Shown here piece by piece: positions 1-7,812 of a DNA stretch of 64,000 nt. Position 1 is the first letter of the stretch. Each line of letters begins with the position of its first letter. The position numbers were made by a program, and so were the translations under genes. Under the pieces are notes generated by a model. It was not told the origin of the DNA and searched no databases. It saw only the letters and a list, made by a program, of their open reading frames with translations. The stretch is from Flavobacteriaceae bacterium Ga0077528 (GTDB lineage: Bacteria > Bacteroidota > Bacteroidia > Flavobacteriales > Flavobacteriaceae): positions 620,001 to 684,000 of the forward strand of contig LNDX01000001.1 of the NCBI GenBank assembly GCA_001464475.1, read 5' to 3'.

Positions 1-812
1 ATATTTTTGATTACGAACGACCAGTTGGAATTCAGATTTTTGGTGGCGATGAAGAAGCAATGGAAATGTCATCAAGAATAGTTGATGCAGTTCAGCCTGA
101 TTTGGTGGATATAAATTTTGGTTGTCCTGTAAAAAAAGTAGTTTGTAAAGGTGCAGGCGCAGGAGTTTTGAAAGATGTAGATTTGATGGTGCGTTTGACT
201 AAAGCAGTTATTAAAGGAACTAATCTTCCGGTAACGGTAAAAACGCGTTTGGGTTGGGATGAAAATTCTATCAATATCGATGAGGTTGCAGAGCGTTTGC
301 AAGATATTGGTGTTCAAGCATTAACGGTTCACGCAAGAACTCGCGCTCAAATGTACAAAGGTCATTCCGATTGGAGTCATATTGAACGTGTAAAAAATAA
401 TCCAAGAATAACGATGCCAATCTTTGGAAATGGCGATATCGATTCTCCAGAAAAGGCTTTAGAATATAAAAATAAATACGGTCTTGACGGAATGATGATA
501 GGTCGTGCCGCAATTGGGTATCCGTGGATTTTTAACGAAATCAAACATTATTTTGCTACAGGAGAACATTTAGCAAAACCAACAATTGCTGATAGAGTAG
601 AAGCAGCAAGAAATCACTTAATTTGGTCGATGGACTGGAAAGGTGAACGCCTTGGAATTGTAGAAATGCGTCGTCATTACACTAATTATTTTAAAGGAAT
701 TCATGGCTTTAAAGAATACAAACAACGTTTAGTAACGACAGACGAACACAACGGATTGATGGATATATTTGAAGAGATTAGCCAAGAATACGCTAATTAT
801 CAAATTGTTTAG
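1..812 (+). CDS. dusB: tRNA-dihydrouridine synthase, DusB type (5' end missing)
   Basis: The frame is open from the window edge (codons in phase from base 3), so the N-terminus lies outside; 269 residues are visible. Dus enzymes are FMN-dependent TIM barrels that reduce uridine in the tRNA D-loop. Visible hallmarks are the segment ERPVGIQIFGG, then DINFGCPVKKV with the active-site Cys, KTRLGWD, the HARTRAQMYKGHSDW block and GNGDI, followed by MIGRAAIGYPWIF. The C-terminal helical domain is present. The stop codon overlaps the stop of the convergent permease gene by four bases (809-812). The partial 5' end is due to the window, not to decay. Confidence 0.95.
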   Translation, partial: IFDYERPVGIQIFGGDEEAMEMSSRIVDAVQPDLVDINFGCPVKKVVCKGAGAGVLKDVDLMVRLTKAVIKGTNLPVTVKTRLGWDENSINIDEVAERLQDIGVQALTVHARTRAQMYKGHSDWSHIERVKNNPRITMPIFGNGDIDSPEKALEYKNKYGLDGMMIGRAAIGYPWIFNEIKHYFATGEHLAKPTIADRVEAARNHLIWSMDWKGERLGIVEMRRHYTNYFKGIHGFKEYKQRLVTTDEHNGLMDIFEEISQEYANYQIV

Positions 813-2011
813 TCTAAAAGCTTTTTTGTTACTCTACTGCTTGCAATAAAACTTGCAATAATTCCTAAAGAAACAATCGTTAAAAACACAATCAATACAT
901 TAAATATTGAAAATTCAACAGGATAGGCCAAAGTTGGAGTTATCATAATAAGCTGGAATTGTTGTTGAATTAAAACAATGATAATTCCTAAAACCAAACC
1001 TATTAAACCACCTAAAACACTTAATAAGCTTCCTTGTAGCAAAAATACTTTACGTAAATCTTTAACTTCTGTCCCAAGATTATACAAGGTTTTTAAGTTT
1101 GCTTTCTTATCTAAAATCATCATTATTAATGCTCCTATTAAATTGAAAAGAGCAATAACAATTACAAGAGTAAAAATAAGATAAACAGCAATATTTTCAG
1201 TATTTAACATTTTGTGTAAAGTTGCGTTTAATTCAGCTCTTGTTTTTACGTCAACTTTATTATTGAAAATGGCTTTTATTTTGGTAATTACTTCAGCTTC
1301 ATTTGAATTAGGTTTTAATTTCAATTCAATTCCCGAAACTTGATTTGTTTTGTATTGTAATAACTCTTGTGCTAAACCTAAATCGGCAAATACATACTTA
1401 GAATCAAGCTCTTCGCTGATTGCATAAATTCCAACAGGAATCAAGACCGATTTATTAAAAGAATCTTCTGGATTTAAAGCCAAATCACCTTTACCGGGCT
1501 TAGGTGCCATAACTTCAAAGGCGTTATTGAAGTCAAACAAACCCATAGATAATTTTTCAGAAATTCCATAGCCAACTACTACTTGGTAAGTTTCGGGTTT
1601 TAACCATTGACCGTTAAATAGCTTTTGAGATGCTTTACTTACGTTTTTAAAGTTGTTGTCAACTCCTTTTAGAATAGAAATTTGTTGTTTTCCATCGAAA
1701 GAAAATAGTACTCGCTCTTCAATTATTTTACTAAAGTCAACTACACCTTCGGTATTTCTAATTTGTTTTTCTTGATCAGTTGTAATGTAAAATGATTTAC
1801 CTATAGATGGAATTACTTTTAAATCTGGGTCAAAATCATTTGAAAAGGATAAACTAAACACTCTCAATCCACTAAAAACAGAAAGAACAACAAACAATGC
1901 CATGGCTCCAACAATAATTCCTCCTGAAGCAATTTTAGTAATGATGTTGATTGCATTATTCTTACTCTTACTAAAAAGGTATCGTTTAGCTATGTAAAAA
2001 GGAAAACTCAC
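809..2011 (-). CDS. FtsX/LolC-type ABC transporter permease
   Basis: 400 residues. The N-terminus (SFPFYIAKRYLFSKSKNNAI) is the MacB/LolC-E type cytoplasmic lead-in. It is followed by one TM helix (about residues 25-50), a large periplasmic domain and three C-terminal TM helices (about 275-395), the FtsX fold. Family members work in lipoprotein release or other mechanotransmission at the inner membrane; no ATPase partner lies beside it. The start is GTG at 2009-2011, directly after the TAA of rbfA (2012-2014) with no gap, which implies translational coupling. There is no internal ATG that would preserve the conserved N-terminus, so GTG is chosen. Confidence 0.88.
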   Translation of the reverse strand: MSFPFYIAKRYLFSKSKNNAINIITKIASGGIIVGAMALFVVLSVFSGLRVFSLSFSNDFDPDLKVIPSIGKSFYITTDQEKQIRNTEGVVDFSKIIEERVLFSFDGKQQISILKGVDNNFKNVSKASQKLFNGQWLKPETYQVVVGYGISEKLSMGLFDFNNAFEVMAPKPGKGDLALNPEDSFNKSVLIPVGIYAISEELDSKYVFADLGLAQELLQYKTNQVSGIELKLKPNSNEAEVITKIKAIFNNKVDVKTRAELNATLHKMLNTENIAVYLIFTLVIVIALFNLIGALIMMILDKKANLKTLYNLGTEVKDLRKVFLLQGSLLSVLGGLIGLVLGIIIVLIQQQFQLIMITPTLAYPVEFSIFNVLIVFLTIVSLGIIASFIASSRVTKKLLD

Positions 2012-2404
2012 TTACGATCTCTTGCGTTTTTCTAGTAATTCTCTATTTTCTATAGGATTTTCTTCTCCTTTTAAAGCATTGTCAATTTTTTCGATATAAT
2101 CTAGTGAATCGTCAATGTAAAAAGAAAGATTAGGCACTTTTCTCAACTGCAATTTAACGCGTTGAGACAAGTCATGTTTTATTAATGGTGCATTAGATTT
2201 TACTGCAGCTAAAATTTCTTGAGCTCTATTTTGAGGAAAAACACTTAAATATACACGTGCTACACCCAAATCAGTTGTAACAACAACTTTAGAAACCGAA
2301 ATTATCAAATTTGTAAGTCCGTTTTTTCTCACTTCACCTTGAAGAATATCTACTAAATCATTTTGTAGAACGCTTCCTATTTTTTTCTGTCTATTTGTTT
2401 CCAT
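2012..2404 (-). CDS. rbfA: 30S ribosome-binding factor A
   Basis: 130 residues, starting at METNRQKKIG. The open frame extends 11 codons further upstream, but that stretch covers a promoter box and is not RbfA-like. RbfA is a single KH-like domain that binds the 5' end helix of 16S rRNA during late 30S maturation and cold adaptation. Visible are the N-terminal QKKIGSVLQNDLVDIL helix and the DLGVARVYLSVFP strand. The C-terminal region (RVKLQLRKVPNLSFYIDDSLDYIEKID) carries the family's R-x-P-x-L-x-F motif. It forms an operon with the downstream permease. Confidence 0.95.
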   Translation of the reverse strand: METNRQKKIGSVLQNDLVDILQGEVRKNGLTNLIISVSKVVVTTDLGVARVYLSVFPQNRAQEILAAVKSNAPLIKHDLSQRVKLQLRKVPNLSFYIDDSLDYIEKIDNALKGEENPIENRELLEKRKRS

Positions 2405-2408
2405 GGTG

Positions 2409-2416
2409 CAAAAATA
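2409..2416 (-). promoter_or_regulatory. -7 box of the rbfA promoter
   Basis: TATTTTTG on the minus strand fits the Bacteroidetes TAnnTTTG consensus. Only four bases (2405-2408) separate it from the rbfA ATG, so the transcript would be leaderless or nearly so. Confidence 0.6.
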
Positions 2417-2489
2417 CGATTTTAAGTTTAATTTCAAGTCATAGCGTTCATTATGATAAAAATCATTAGTTAATAAAGTTCGGAATTAG

Positions 2490-2497
2490 TAACTTTG
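2490..2497 (+). promoter_or_regulatory. -7 box upstream of the epimerase gene
   Basis: TAACTTTG fits TAnnTTTG and lies 35 bases before the ATG at 2533. No clear -33 TTTG is visible. Confidence 0.5.
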
Positions 2498-2532
2498 ATT
2501 TCTAATAAATCATTGAAAACAATAGTAAAATA

Positions 2533-2934
2533 ATGAGAAAAATAGAACATATAGGAATTGCTGTAAAAAATTTAGAAACTTCGAATTTATTATTTGAAAA
2601 ATTATTTGGTGCACCAGCTTACAAACAAGAAGAAGTTGCAAGTGAAGGAGTAAAAACTTCTTTTTTTATGAACGGACCAAATAAAATAGAATTATTAGAA
2701 GCGACAAATCCTGAAAGTCCAATTGCTAAATTTATTGATAAGAAAGGCGAAGGGATTCATCATATAGCATTTGATGTAAAAGATATTGTTTCAGAAATGA
2801 AAAGATTGAAAGATGAAGGATTTATACTATTAAACGAAATACCTAAAAAAGGAGCTGACAACAAACTAGTAGCTTTTCTTCATCCAAAGACCACCAATGG
2901 AGTTCTGATTGAACTTTGCCAAGAAATTGATTAG
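2533..2934 (+). CDS. mce: methylmalonyl-CoA epimerase
   Basis: 133 residues, the usual length. VOC-superfamily enzyme that interconverts (2R)- and (2S)-methylmalonyl-CoA in propionyl-CoA metabolism. Two beta-alpha-beta-beta-beta modules are visible: EHIGIAVKNLETS (metal ligand His6) to KIELLE, and GIHHIAFDVKDI (His76/His77) to NGVLIELCQ (Glu127 as the last metal ligand). Monocistronic between rbfA (divergent) and a tRNA. No methylmalonyl-CoA mutase gene is in the window. Confidence 0.93.
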   Translation: MRKIEHIGIAVKNLETSNLLFEKLFGAPAYKQEEVASEGVKTSFFMNGPNKIELLEATNPESPIAKFIDKKGEGIHHIAFDVKDIVSEMKRLKDEGFILLNEIPKKGADNKLVAFLHPKTTNGVLIELCQEID

Positions 2935-3043
2935 AGGAATTGAATTTCAAATGATTATAAGTTTTATAAAATTCTATTAAATCAAAAATTTAAAAACACT
3001 TGCAATAAATTAAAAATAGTAGTAATATTGCAACCTCATAACC

Positions 3044-3117
3044 GGTCCTATAGCTCAGTTGGTTAGAGCACCTGACTCATAATCAGGTGGTCCCTGGTTC
3101 GAGCCCAGGTGGGACCA
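3044..3117 (+). tRNA. tRNA with CAT anticodon (elongator Met, or Ile2 if lysidine-modified)
   Basis: A 74-nt cloverleaf. The acceptor stem GGTCCTA pairs with TGGGACC (one T-G wobble). The D-arm TAGCTCAGTTGGTTAGAGCA is present. The anticodon stem is CCTGA/TCAGG with loop CTCATAA, and the T-arm is CCTGG-TTCGAGC-CCAGG. The discriminator is A and CCA is not encoded. The G1-C72 pair rules out initiator tRNA. Met and Ile(CAT) cannot be separated safely by eye; a lysidine-modified Ile2 would need TilS. Confidence 0.95.
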
Positions 3118-3122
3118 CAAGT

Positions 3123-3152
3123 AAAAGACCTCGAAAAAAAGAGGTCTTTTTT
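3123..3152 (+). terminator. rho-independent terminator of the tRNA gene
   Basis: Perfect 10-bp stem AAAAGACCTC/GAGGTCTTTT with an A-rich 8-nt loop, ending in a T-run, just after the tRNA. Confidence 0.85.
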
Positions 3153-3300
3153 ATTATACGTAAACCAAAATCGTTTTTTTTTACGTTATTACTGAAAATA
3201 TATGGTTGTTTGTAAATAAATTGTCAATTGTTTACTACAATAATTAAAATATAAGACAAAAAATTTTGATAAAGAGATTTTTTTTTTACTTTTACGCCCT

Positions 3301-3504
3301 ATGAAAATTGTCCCAAATAAGATAATAGTATTAATCGTCGGGTTGCTTAGTGTAAATTTTACATTTGCAGCACCAGATCCGCCAGCGCCAATTCCACCAC
3401 CACCACCAGGTTTACCGGTAGATGGAGGTATAATGGTCTTGTTTTTTGCGTCATTGATTTTTGCATTTTACAAAATATATACAATAAAAAAAGCTTCAAG
3501 ATAA
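3301..3504 (+). CDS. small signal-peptide protein with PVDGG-TM-basic C-terminus (PID-CTERM-like)
   Basis: 67 residues in three parts. They are a signal peptide (residues 1-23, ending FTFA-A), a proline-rich linker (24-38, PDPPAPIPPPPPGLP) and VDGG (39-42) followed by one hydrophobic helix (43-59) and a basic tail KKASR. Pro-(I/V)-D-x-G plus helix plus basic residues is the layout of PID-CTERM-like sorting tails described for Bacteroidetes with exosortase-type systems. Here almost nothing but the sorting signal is present. It stands alone after the tRNA; a weak TACTTTTA box lies just upstream. The function is unknown and the sorting assignment is inference. Confidence 0.7.
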   Translation: MKIVPNKIIVLIVGLLSVNFTFAAPDPPAPIPPPPPGLPVDGGIMVLFFASLIFAFYKIYTIKKASR

Positions 3505-3517
3505 TTGAAGCTTTTTT
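3487..3517 (+). terminator. terminator overlapping the stop of the small PVDGG protein gene
   Basis: AAAAAAGCTTCAA/TTGAAGCTTTTTT, a 13-bp stem with the 5-nt loop GATAA. The upstream arm encodes the last codons and the loop holds the TAA. The A-run on the left also makes it usable for the convergent ribE. Confidence 0.85.
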
Positions 3518-3535
3518 GTTTTAATATGTTTATAT

Positions 3536-4123
3536 TCATTTGATAGCATTCAATTTTGCTACATATTTCCCAATTACATCAAATTCTAAATTAATTTTTG
3601 TTCCAATTTTAAAACTTTTGAAGTTAGTGTGCTCAAAAGTATAAGGTATTATGGCAACACTAAATTCATTGATTTTAGAATCTACAACAGTTAAACTTAC
3701 TCCATTAACTGTAATCGATCCTTTTTCAATAGTAATATTGTTTAATGCAGCATCATATTCGAAAGTAAATTTCCAACTTCCGTCGGTTTCTTCAACAGAT
3801 TTACAAAATCCTACTTGGTCAACATGGCCTTGAACGATGTGGCCGTCAAGTCTATCTCCTAGCTTCATTGCTCGTTCTAAGTTTACAATGTCGTTTATTT
3901 TCCAATCACCAACGTTTGTTTTGTCAATTGTTTCTTTTATCGCAGTTACGGTGTAGTTGTCATTTTCTATTCCAACCACAGTTAGGCACACGCCATTATG
4001 AGAGACACTTTGGTCAATTTTTAGTTCGTTAGTTATTGATGAGGTAATTGTAAGATGTAGGTTTTCTTCTTCTTTTACAATGTCTTTTACAATTCCAAGG
4101 GTTTCTATTATTCCTGTAAACAT
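3536..4123 (-). CDS. ribE: riboflavin synthase, alpha subunit
   Basis: 195 residues, starting at MFTGIIETLG, the invariant N-terminus of the family. The open frame runs 76 codons further upstream over the pdxA promoter and start, and that part is rejected. The enzyme dismutates two 6,7-dimethyl-8-ribityllumazine molecules to riboflavin. Two tandem lumazine-binding barrels are visible: residues 1-96 (SHNGVCLTVVGI) and 97-190 (GHIVQGHVDQVG, then TVNGVSLTVVDS). It is divergent from pdxA, with only 61 bases between the starts. No FMN riboswitch-like leader can fit in that space. Confidence 0.96.
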   Translation of the reverse strand: MFTGIIETLGIVKDIVKEEENLHLTITSSITNELKIDQSVSHNGVCLTVVGIENDNYTVTAIKETIDKTNVGDWKINDIVNLERAMKLGDRLDGHIVQGHVDQVGFCKSVEETDGSWKFTFEYDAALNNITIEKGSITVNGVSLTVVDSKINEFSVAIIPYTFEHTNFKSFKIGTKINLEFDVIGKYVAKLNAIK

Positions 4124-4140
4124 TTGTCGTTTTATTTTAC

Positions 4141-4161
4141 TAAATTTGCACTTCAAAATTA
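4141..4161. promoter_or_regulatory. back-to-back -7 boxes for pdxA (+) and ribE (-)
   Basis: TAAATTTG (4141-4148, plus strand) lies 36 bases before the pdxA ATG. TAATTTTG (4154-4161, minus strand) lies 30 bases before the ribE ATG. Both fit TAnnTTTG and are only five bases apart, so the two polymerase footprints would overlap. Confidence 0.6.
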
Positions 4162-4184
4162 GCAATAAATTAGAAGAAGTCACT

Positions 4185-5249
4185 ATGAAAAAAGCAGAAA
4201 ATATAATCGTTGGAATTTCAATAGGAGATTTAAACGGTATTGGAAGCGAAGTAATATTAAAAACATTTGAAGATACTCGAATGTTAGAGTTGTGTACACC
4301 TGTAATTTTTGCTAATGTTAAGATTTTATCCTTTATTAAAAGAAACCTCAATTCTGAAGTTGCACTTCATGGGATTGACAAACTGGAACAACTAGTAAAA
4401 GGAAAAATTAATGTGCTCAACGTTTGGAGAGAAGGAGTAGATATTAATTTTGGTCAAAATGATGAAAACGTAGGAAAATATGCTATAAAATCATTTGTTG
4501 CCGCTACCGATGCTTTAAAAGAAGGATTAATAGATGTTTTGGTTACTGCTCCAATTAATAAATATAATATTCAATCAGAAGAATTTAAATTTCCAGGACA
4601 TACTGATTATTTGGACAAGGAATTGGAAGGTAATGCATTAATGTTAATGGTTCAAGACAATCTAAGAGTTGGATTATTAACTGATCATGTTCCAGTAAAT
4701 GATGTTGCTAAGCATTTGACAGAAAAATTAATTTTTCAAAAAATTGAAACTATTAATTTGACTTTAAAACAGGATTTTAGCATAACTAAACCTAAAATTG
4801 CGGTTTTAGCTTTGAATCCTCATGCTGGTGATAATGGAGTTATTGGTAAAGAAGATGACGAAATTTTAAAACCCGCAATTAAAAAATTATTTGATAAAGG
4901 AATTCTAGCATTCGGACCCTATTCTGCAGATGGATTCTTTGGAAGTGGTCAATATGAAAAGTTTGATGCTGTAATTGCAACCTATCACGACCAAGGATTA
5001 ATTCCTTTCAAAACGTTGGCTTTTGGTAATGGTGTGAACTACACTGCAGGTCTAAATAAGATAAGAACGTCTCCAGATCATGGAACAGCATATGAAATTG
5101 CAGGAAAAGGATTAGCAGACGCATCCTCATTCAAAGAGGCTGTTTATCTTGCGATTGACATCTATCACTCAAGAAATGAGTATTTAGAGTTGTCAAAAAA
5201 CCCATTAAAAATAAAAGAAAAACAATTAGAAACAAAAAAAGGTGCTTAA
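4185..5249 (+). CDS. pdxA: 4-hydroxythreonine-4-phosphate dehydrogenase
   Basis: 354 residues, starting at MKKAENIIVGISIGDLNGIG. An upstream in-frame extension of 35 codons would lie within and before the promoter and is rejected. PdxA oxidises 4-phosphohydroxy-L-threonine with NAD in DXP-dependent vitamin B6 synthesis. Visible are the N-terminal G-D-x-N-G-I-G-x-E motif and the three His metal-ligand sites in FPGHTDYLDKE, LNPHAGDNG and ATYHDQGLIPFKTLAF. The glycine-rich GVNYTAGLNKIRTSPDHGTAY segment near the C-terminus is also present. dxs, which supplies another B6 precursor, is elsewhere in the window (34191). Confidence 0.96.
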   Translation: MKKAENIIVGISIGDLNGIGSEVILKTFEDTRMLELCTPVIFANVKILSFIKRNLNSEVALHGIDKLEQLVKGKINVLNVWREGVDINFGQNDENVGKYAIKSFVAATDALKEGLIDVLVTAPINKYNIQSEEFKFPGHTDYLDKELEGNALMLMVQDNLRVGLLTDHVPVNDVAKHLTEKLIFQKIETINLTLKQDFSITKPKIAVLALNPHAGDNGVIGKEDDEILKPAIKKLFDKGILAFGPYSADGFFGSGQYEKFDAVIATYHDQGLIPFKTLAFGNGVNYTAGLNKIRTSPDHGTAYEIAGKGLADASSFKEAVYLAIDIYHSRNEYLELSKNPLKIKEKQLETKKGA

Positions 5250-5272
5250 CGCTTTTGGATTTACAATAAATT

Positions 5273-5280
5273 TATATCTT
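5273..5280 (+). promoter_or_regulatory. -7 box of the DUF177-rpmF promoter
   Basis: TATCTTTG followed by CAC fits TAnnTTTG(C) and sits in the short gap after pdxA. It suggests the rpmF/fatty-acid cluster has its own promoter. Confidence 0.6.
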
Positions 5281-5326
5281 TGCACTCCCAAACCCGAATC
5301 TTCGGATGGGACAAATTGATGAAATG

Positions 5327-5869
5327 ATGAAAGTTACAAATGAATTTTTAATTCCGTTTATTGGATTAAAGTTAGGAAAACATCAATTTGAATTTCAAAT
5401 AAAGAAAAAGTTCTTTGATAGTTTTGATTATCACGAGTATGAAGATTGTGATATCAAAGTAAATGTAGTTTTAGAGAAAAAAAGTACCATGTTGGAGTTT
5501 TCTTTCAAACACAAAGGAACAATTCATGTGCCTTGTGATTTAACTAACGAAATGTTTGACCTTCCAATAAAAGGTAAGATAAGATTAGTAGTTAATTTTG
5601 GAGAAGAGTTTAACAACGATAACGAAGAGTTATTGATTTTGCCTCATGGTGAGCATCAAATAGATATATCACAATATATTTATGAAATGATTGTGCTTTC
5701 GGTTCCGTTAAAAAGAGTTCATCCTGGCATAAAAGAAGGAACTTTACAAACAGAAACCCTCGAAAAATTAACAAAACTATCTGTAAAAGAACAGAAAAAA
5801 GAGAGTAAAAAAGAAGAAAATACGGACCCTAGATGGGACAAATTAAAGCAACTATTAACGGATAAATAA
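5327..5869 (+). CDS. DUF177 (YceD-like) protein, 23S rRNA accumulation family
   Basis: About 180 residues from MKVTNEFLIPFIGLKLGKH. An in-frame ATG at 5306 would add seven residues and cannot be excluded. YceD-family proteins accompany rpmF almost everywhere; in Escherichia coli YceD affects 23S rRNA accumulation. Family features are the FSFKHKGTIHVPCDLTNEMFDLPI core and the acidic GEEFNNDNEELLILPHGEHQIDISQYIYE stretch. PLKRVHP and the C-terminal DPRWDKLKQLL signature follow. It ends nine bases before rpmF, consistent with co-transcription. Bacteroidetes members carry the charged K/E linker seen at about residues 145-168. Confidence 0.88.
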   Translation: MKVTNEFLIPFIGLKLGKHQFEFQIKKKFFDSFDYHEYEDCDIKVNVVLEKKSTMLEFSFKHKGTIHVPCDLTNEMFDLPIKGKIRLVVNFGEEFNNDNEELLILPHGEHQIDISQYIYEMIVLSVPLKRVHPGIKEGTLQTETLEKLTKLSVKEQKKESKKEENTDPRWDKLKQLLTDK

Positions 5870-5878
5870 TATAGTAAA

Positions 5879-6073
5879 ATGGCACATCCTAAGAGAAAAA
5901 TCTCCAAAACGAGAAGAGATAAGAGAAGAACACATTACAAAGCTACTGCAGCTACAATTGCAACTTGTCCAGTAACTGGAGAAGCACATTTATACCACAG
6001 AGCTTATTGGCATGAAGGTAAAATGTATTACAGAGGTCAAGTAGTTATTGATAAATCAGTAGTTGCTGCTTAA
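5879..6073 (+). CDS. rpmF: 50S ribosomal protein L32
   Basis: 64 residues starting [20 protein letters not shown], the invariant L32 N-terminus. Only one Cys (in [15 protein letters not shown]) occurs where zinc-binding versions have two CxxC pairs, so this is a zinc-free form. It follows the DUF177 gene and precedes fabH in the conserved cluster, and a strong hairpin separates it from fabH. Confidence 0.97.
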   Translation: MAHPKRKISKTRRDKRRTHYKATAATIATCPVTGEAHLYHRAYWHEGKMYYRGQVVIDKSVVAA

Positions 6074-6094
6074 TATATTTTTAAAATTACATTT

Positions 6095-6122
6095 AAACTC
6101 TCACGACCTGTGAGAGTTTTTT
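6095..6122 (+). terminator. terminator or attenuator after rpmF
   Basis: AAACTCTCAC/GTGAGAGTTT, a 10-bp stem with a 5-nt loop, then T-run. It separates rpmF from fabH, so fabH may be driven partly by read-through. Confidence 0.8.
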
Positions 6123-6214
6123 GTTTTTTATAAAATTTGATTATAACTAAATATTTTTTTGTAAATTCCACCTCTTTTAAAATTTGATTTATAAAGAGGT
6201 TATAAATAAACTAT

Positions 6215-7213
6215 ATGAGTAAAATTACAGCCGCAATTACCGCTGTTGGTGGATATGTTCCAGATTATGTTCTGTCTAACCAAGTATTAGAAACTCTTGT
6301 AGATACCAACGACGAATGGATTACTACTAGAACTGGTATTAAAGAAAGAAGATTGTTGAAAGAACAAGGGAAAGGAACTTCTTATTTAGCTATAAAAGCT
6401 GCCCAAGATTTATTTAAAAGAGGAAATATTAATCCAGCTGAAATTGATTTGGTAATTATGGCAACTGCTACGCCAGATATGCCTGTTGCTACAACTGGAG
6501 TTTATGTTGCTACACAAATTGGAGCAGTGAATGCTTTTGCTTATGATTTATCTGCAGCATGTTCAAGTTTTCTTTATGGTATGTCAACAGCTGCGGCATA
6601 CATAGAATCAGGTAGGTATAAAAAAGTTTTATTAATTGGAGCAGATAAAATGTCTTCAATAATCGATTATACCGATAGAGCAACTTGTATCATCTTTGGT
6701 GATGGAGGAGGAGCTGTTTTATTTGAGCCTAATAACGAAGGACTTGGACTACAAGATGAATTTTTACGTTCCGATGGAATTGGTCGTGAATATTTAAAAA
6801 TTGACGCAGGAGGTTCTATTTTACCAGCTTCTAAGCAAACGGTAGAAAATAGTCAACATTTTGTTTTTCAAGATGGTAAGACTGTTTTCAAATACGCAGT
6901 TTCTGGTATGGCAGATGTTAGTGATAAAATAATGCAACGTAATAATTTGACCAAAGAAGATATAAATTGGTTAATTGCACATCAAGCTAATAAAAGAATT
7001 ATCGATGCAACTGCATCAAGAATGGAACTTGACGAAGAAAAAGTCTTAGTAAATATTCATAAATATGGAAACACAACTTCAGCAACATTACCTTTGTTGT
7101 TGAGTGATTTTGAACATAAATTTAAAAAAGGAGATAACCTTATTTTTGCTGCTTTTGGTGGCGGATTTACTTGGGGTTCAATATACCTTAAGTGGGCATA
7201 CAACAAACAATAA
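6215..7213 (+). CDS. fabH: beta-ketoacyl-ACP synthase III
   Basis: 332 residues. FabH condenses acetyl- or branched-chain acyl-CoA with malonyl-ACP to start fatty-acid chains. The catalytic triad is visible: Cys116 in DLSAACSSFLYG, His256 in IAHQANKRI and Asn286 in HKYGNTTSATLP. The N-terminal DEWITTRTGIKER and C-terminal FAAFGGGFTWGSIYLKW complete the thiolase fold. It lies upstream of accB and accC in a pathway cluster. Confidence 0.97.
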   Translation: MSKITAAITAVGGYVPDYVLSNQVLETLVDTNDEWITTRTGIKERRLLKEQGKGTSYLAIKAAQDLFKRGNINPAEIDLVIMATATPDMPVATTGVYVATQIGAVNAFAYDLSAACSSFLYGMSTAAAYIESGRYKKVLLIGADKMSSIIDYTDRATCIIFGDGGGAVLFEPNNEGLGLQDEFLRSDGIGREYLKIDAGGSILPASKQTVENSQHFVFQDGKTVFKYAVSGMADVSDKIMQRNNLTKEDINWLIAHQANKRIIDATASRMELDEEKVLVNIHKYGNTTSATLPLLLSDFEHKFKKGDNLIFAAFGGGFTWGSIYLKWAYNKQ

Positions 7214-7239
7214 AAAACTATAACTTAAACAAATCAATT

Positions 7240-7719
7240 ATGGATTTAAAAGAAATTCAAAACCTAATCAAATTTGTATCTAATTCAGGCGTTGCAGAAG
7301 TAAAATTAGAAACTGGTGATATTAAAATTACCATCAGAACTACTTTAGAAGGAAATACTCCTGATATAACTTATGTGCAACAAGCGCCAATGCAACAAGC
7401 TGTGCAACAATCGGCTCCAGTTCAACAAGTTGCAGCACCAGCGGCTCCTGCAGCACCTGCAGTAGATGAAAATGCAAAATATGTTACAATTAAGTCACCA
7501 ATGATTGGTACATTCTACAGAAAACCAGCTCCAGACAAACCTACTTTTGTTGAAGTTGGATCTTCAATAGGTAAAGGTGATGTTTTATGTGTTGTTGAAG
7601 CAATGAAGTTGTTCAATGAAATTGAAGCTGAAATCACAGGAAAAATTGTTAAAATTCTTGTTGACGATATGTCTCCAGTTGAATTTGACCAACCATTATT
7701 CTTAGTAGATCCATCATAA
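7240..7719 (+). CDS. accB: acetyl-CoA carboxylase biotin carboxyl carrier protein
   Basis: 159 residues from MDLKEIQNLIKFV; an in-frame start 48 bases upstream overlaps the end of fabH and is rejected. The N-terminal helical region (1-40) is followed by a mobile Q/A/P-rich linker (about 48-75). The biotinyl domain (80-159) carries the motif VEAMKLFNEI with biotin-accepting Lys123. The protein carries carboxybiotin between AccC and the carboxyltransferase. It lies 26 bases after fabH. Confidence 0.97.
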   Translation: MDLKEIQNLIKFVSNSGVAEVKLETGDIKITIRTTLEGNTPDITYVQQAPMQQAVQQSAPVQQVAAPAAPAAPAVDENAKYVTIKSPMIGTFYRKPAPDKPTFVEVGSSIGKGDVLCVVEAMKLFNEIEAEITGKIVKILVDDMSPVEFDQPLFLVDPS

Positions 7720-7722
7720 TTT

Positions 7723-7795
7723 TAAATTCCAATATTTTAAATTCCAAATCCCAAGTTTATTTCTTAGGAATTGGAGTTTGGGATTTGTTTTTTGA
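7723..7795. repeat. AATTCCAAATCCCAA dispersed repeat with hairpin potential (copy 1)
   Basis: The accB-accC spacer holds AAATTCC twice and then CAAATCCCAA, which pairs perfectly (10 bp) with TTGGGATTTG about 20 bases later; AATTCC/GGAATT adds an alternative inner stem. Similar AATTCCAAAT words occur at 35536, 52583 and 62188. Confidence 0.6.
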
Positions 7796-7812
7796 ATTTT
7801 AAAAAAAATAAG

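Noticed and set aside
3536-4123. FMN riboswitch upstream of ribE
   Set aside because: Only 61 bases separate ribE and pdxA, too short for an RFN element, and no conserved core is seen.
4124-4351. Long N-terminal extension of riboflavin synthase
   Set aside because: The extra 76 codons cross the pdxA start and both promoter boxes; MFTGIIE is the invariant start.
7192-7239. Upstream start for accB at 7192
   Set aside because: It would overlap the end of fabH and add residues unlike any BCCP; MDLKEIQN at 7240 is the family N-terminus.
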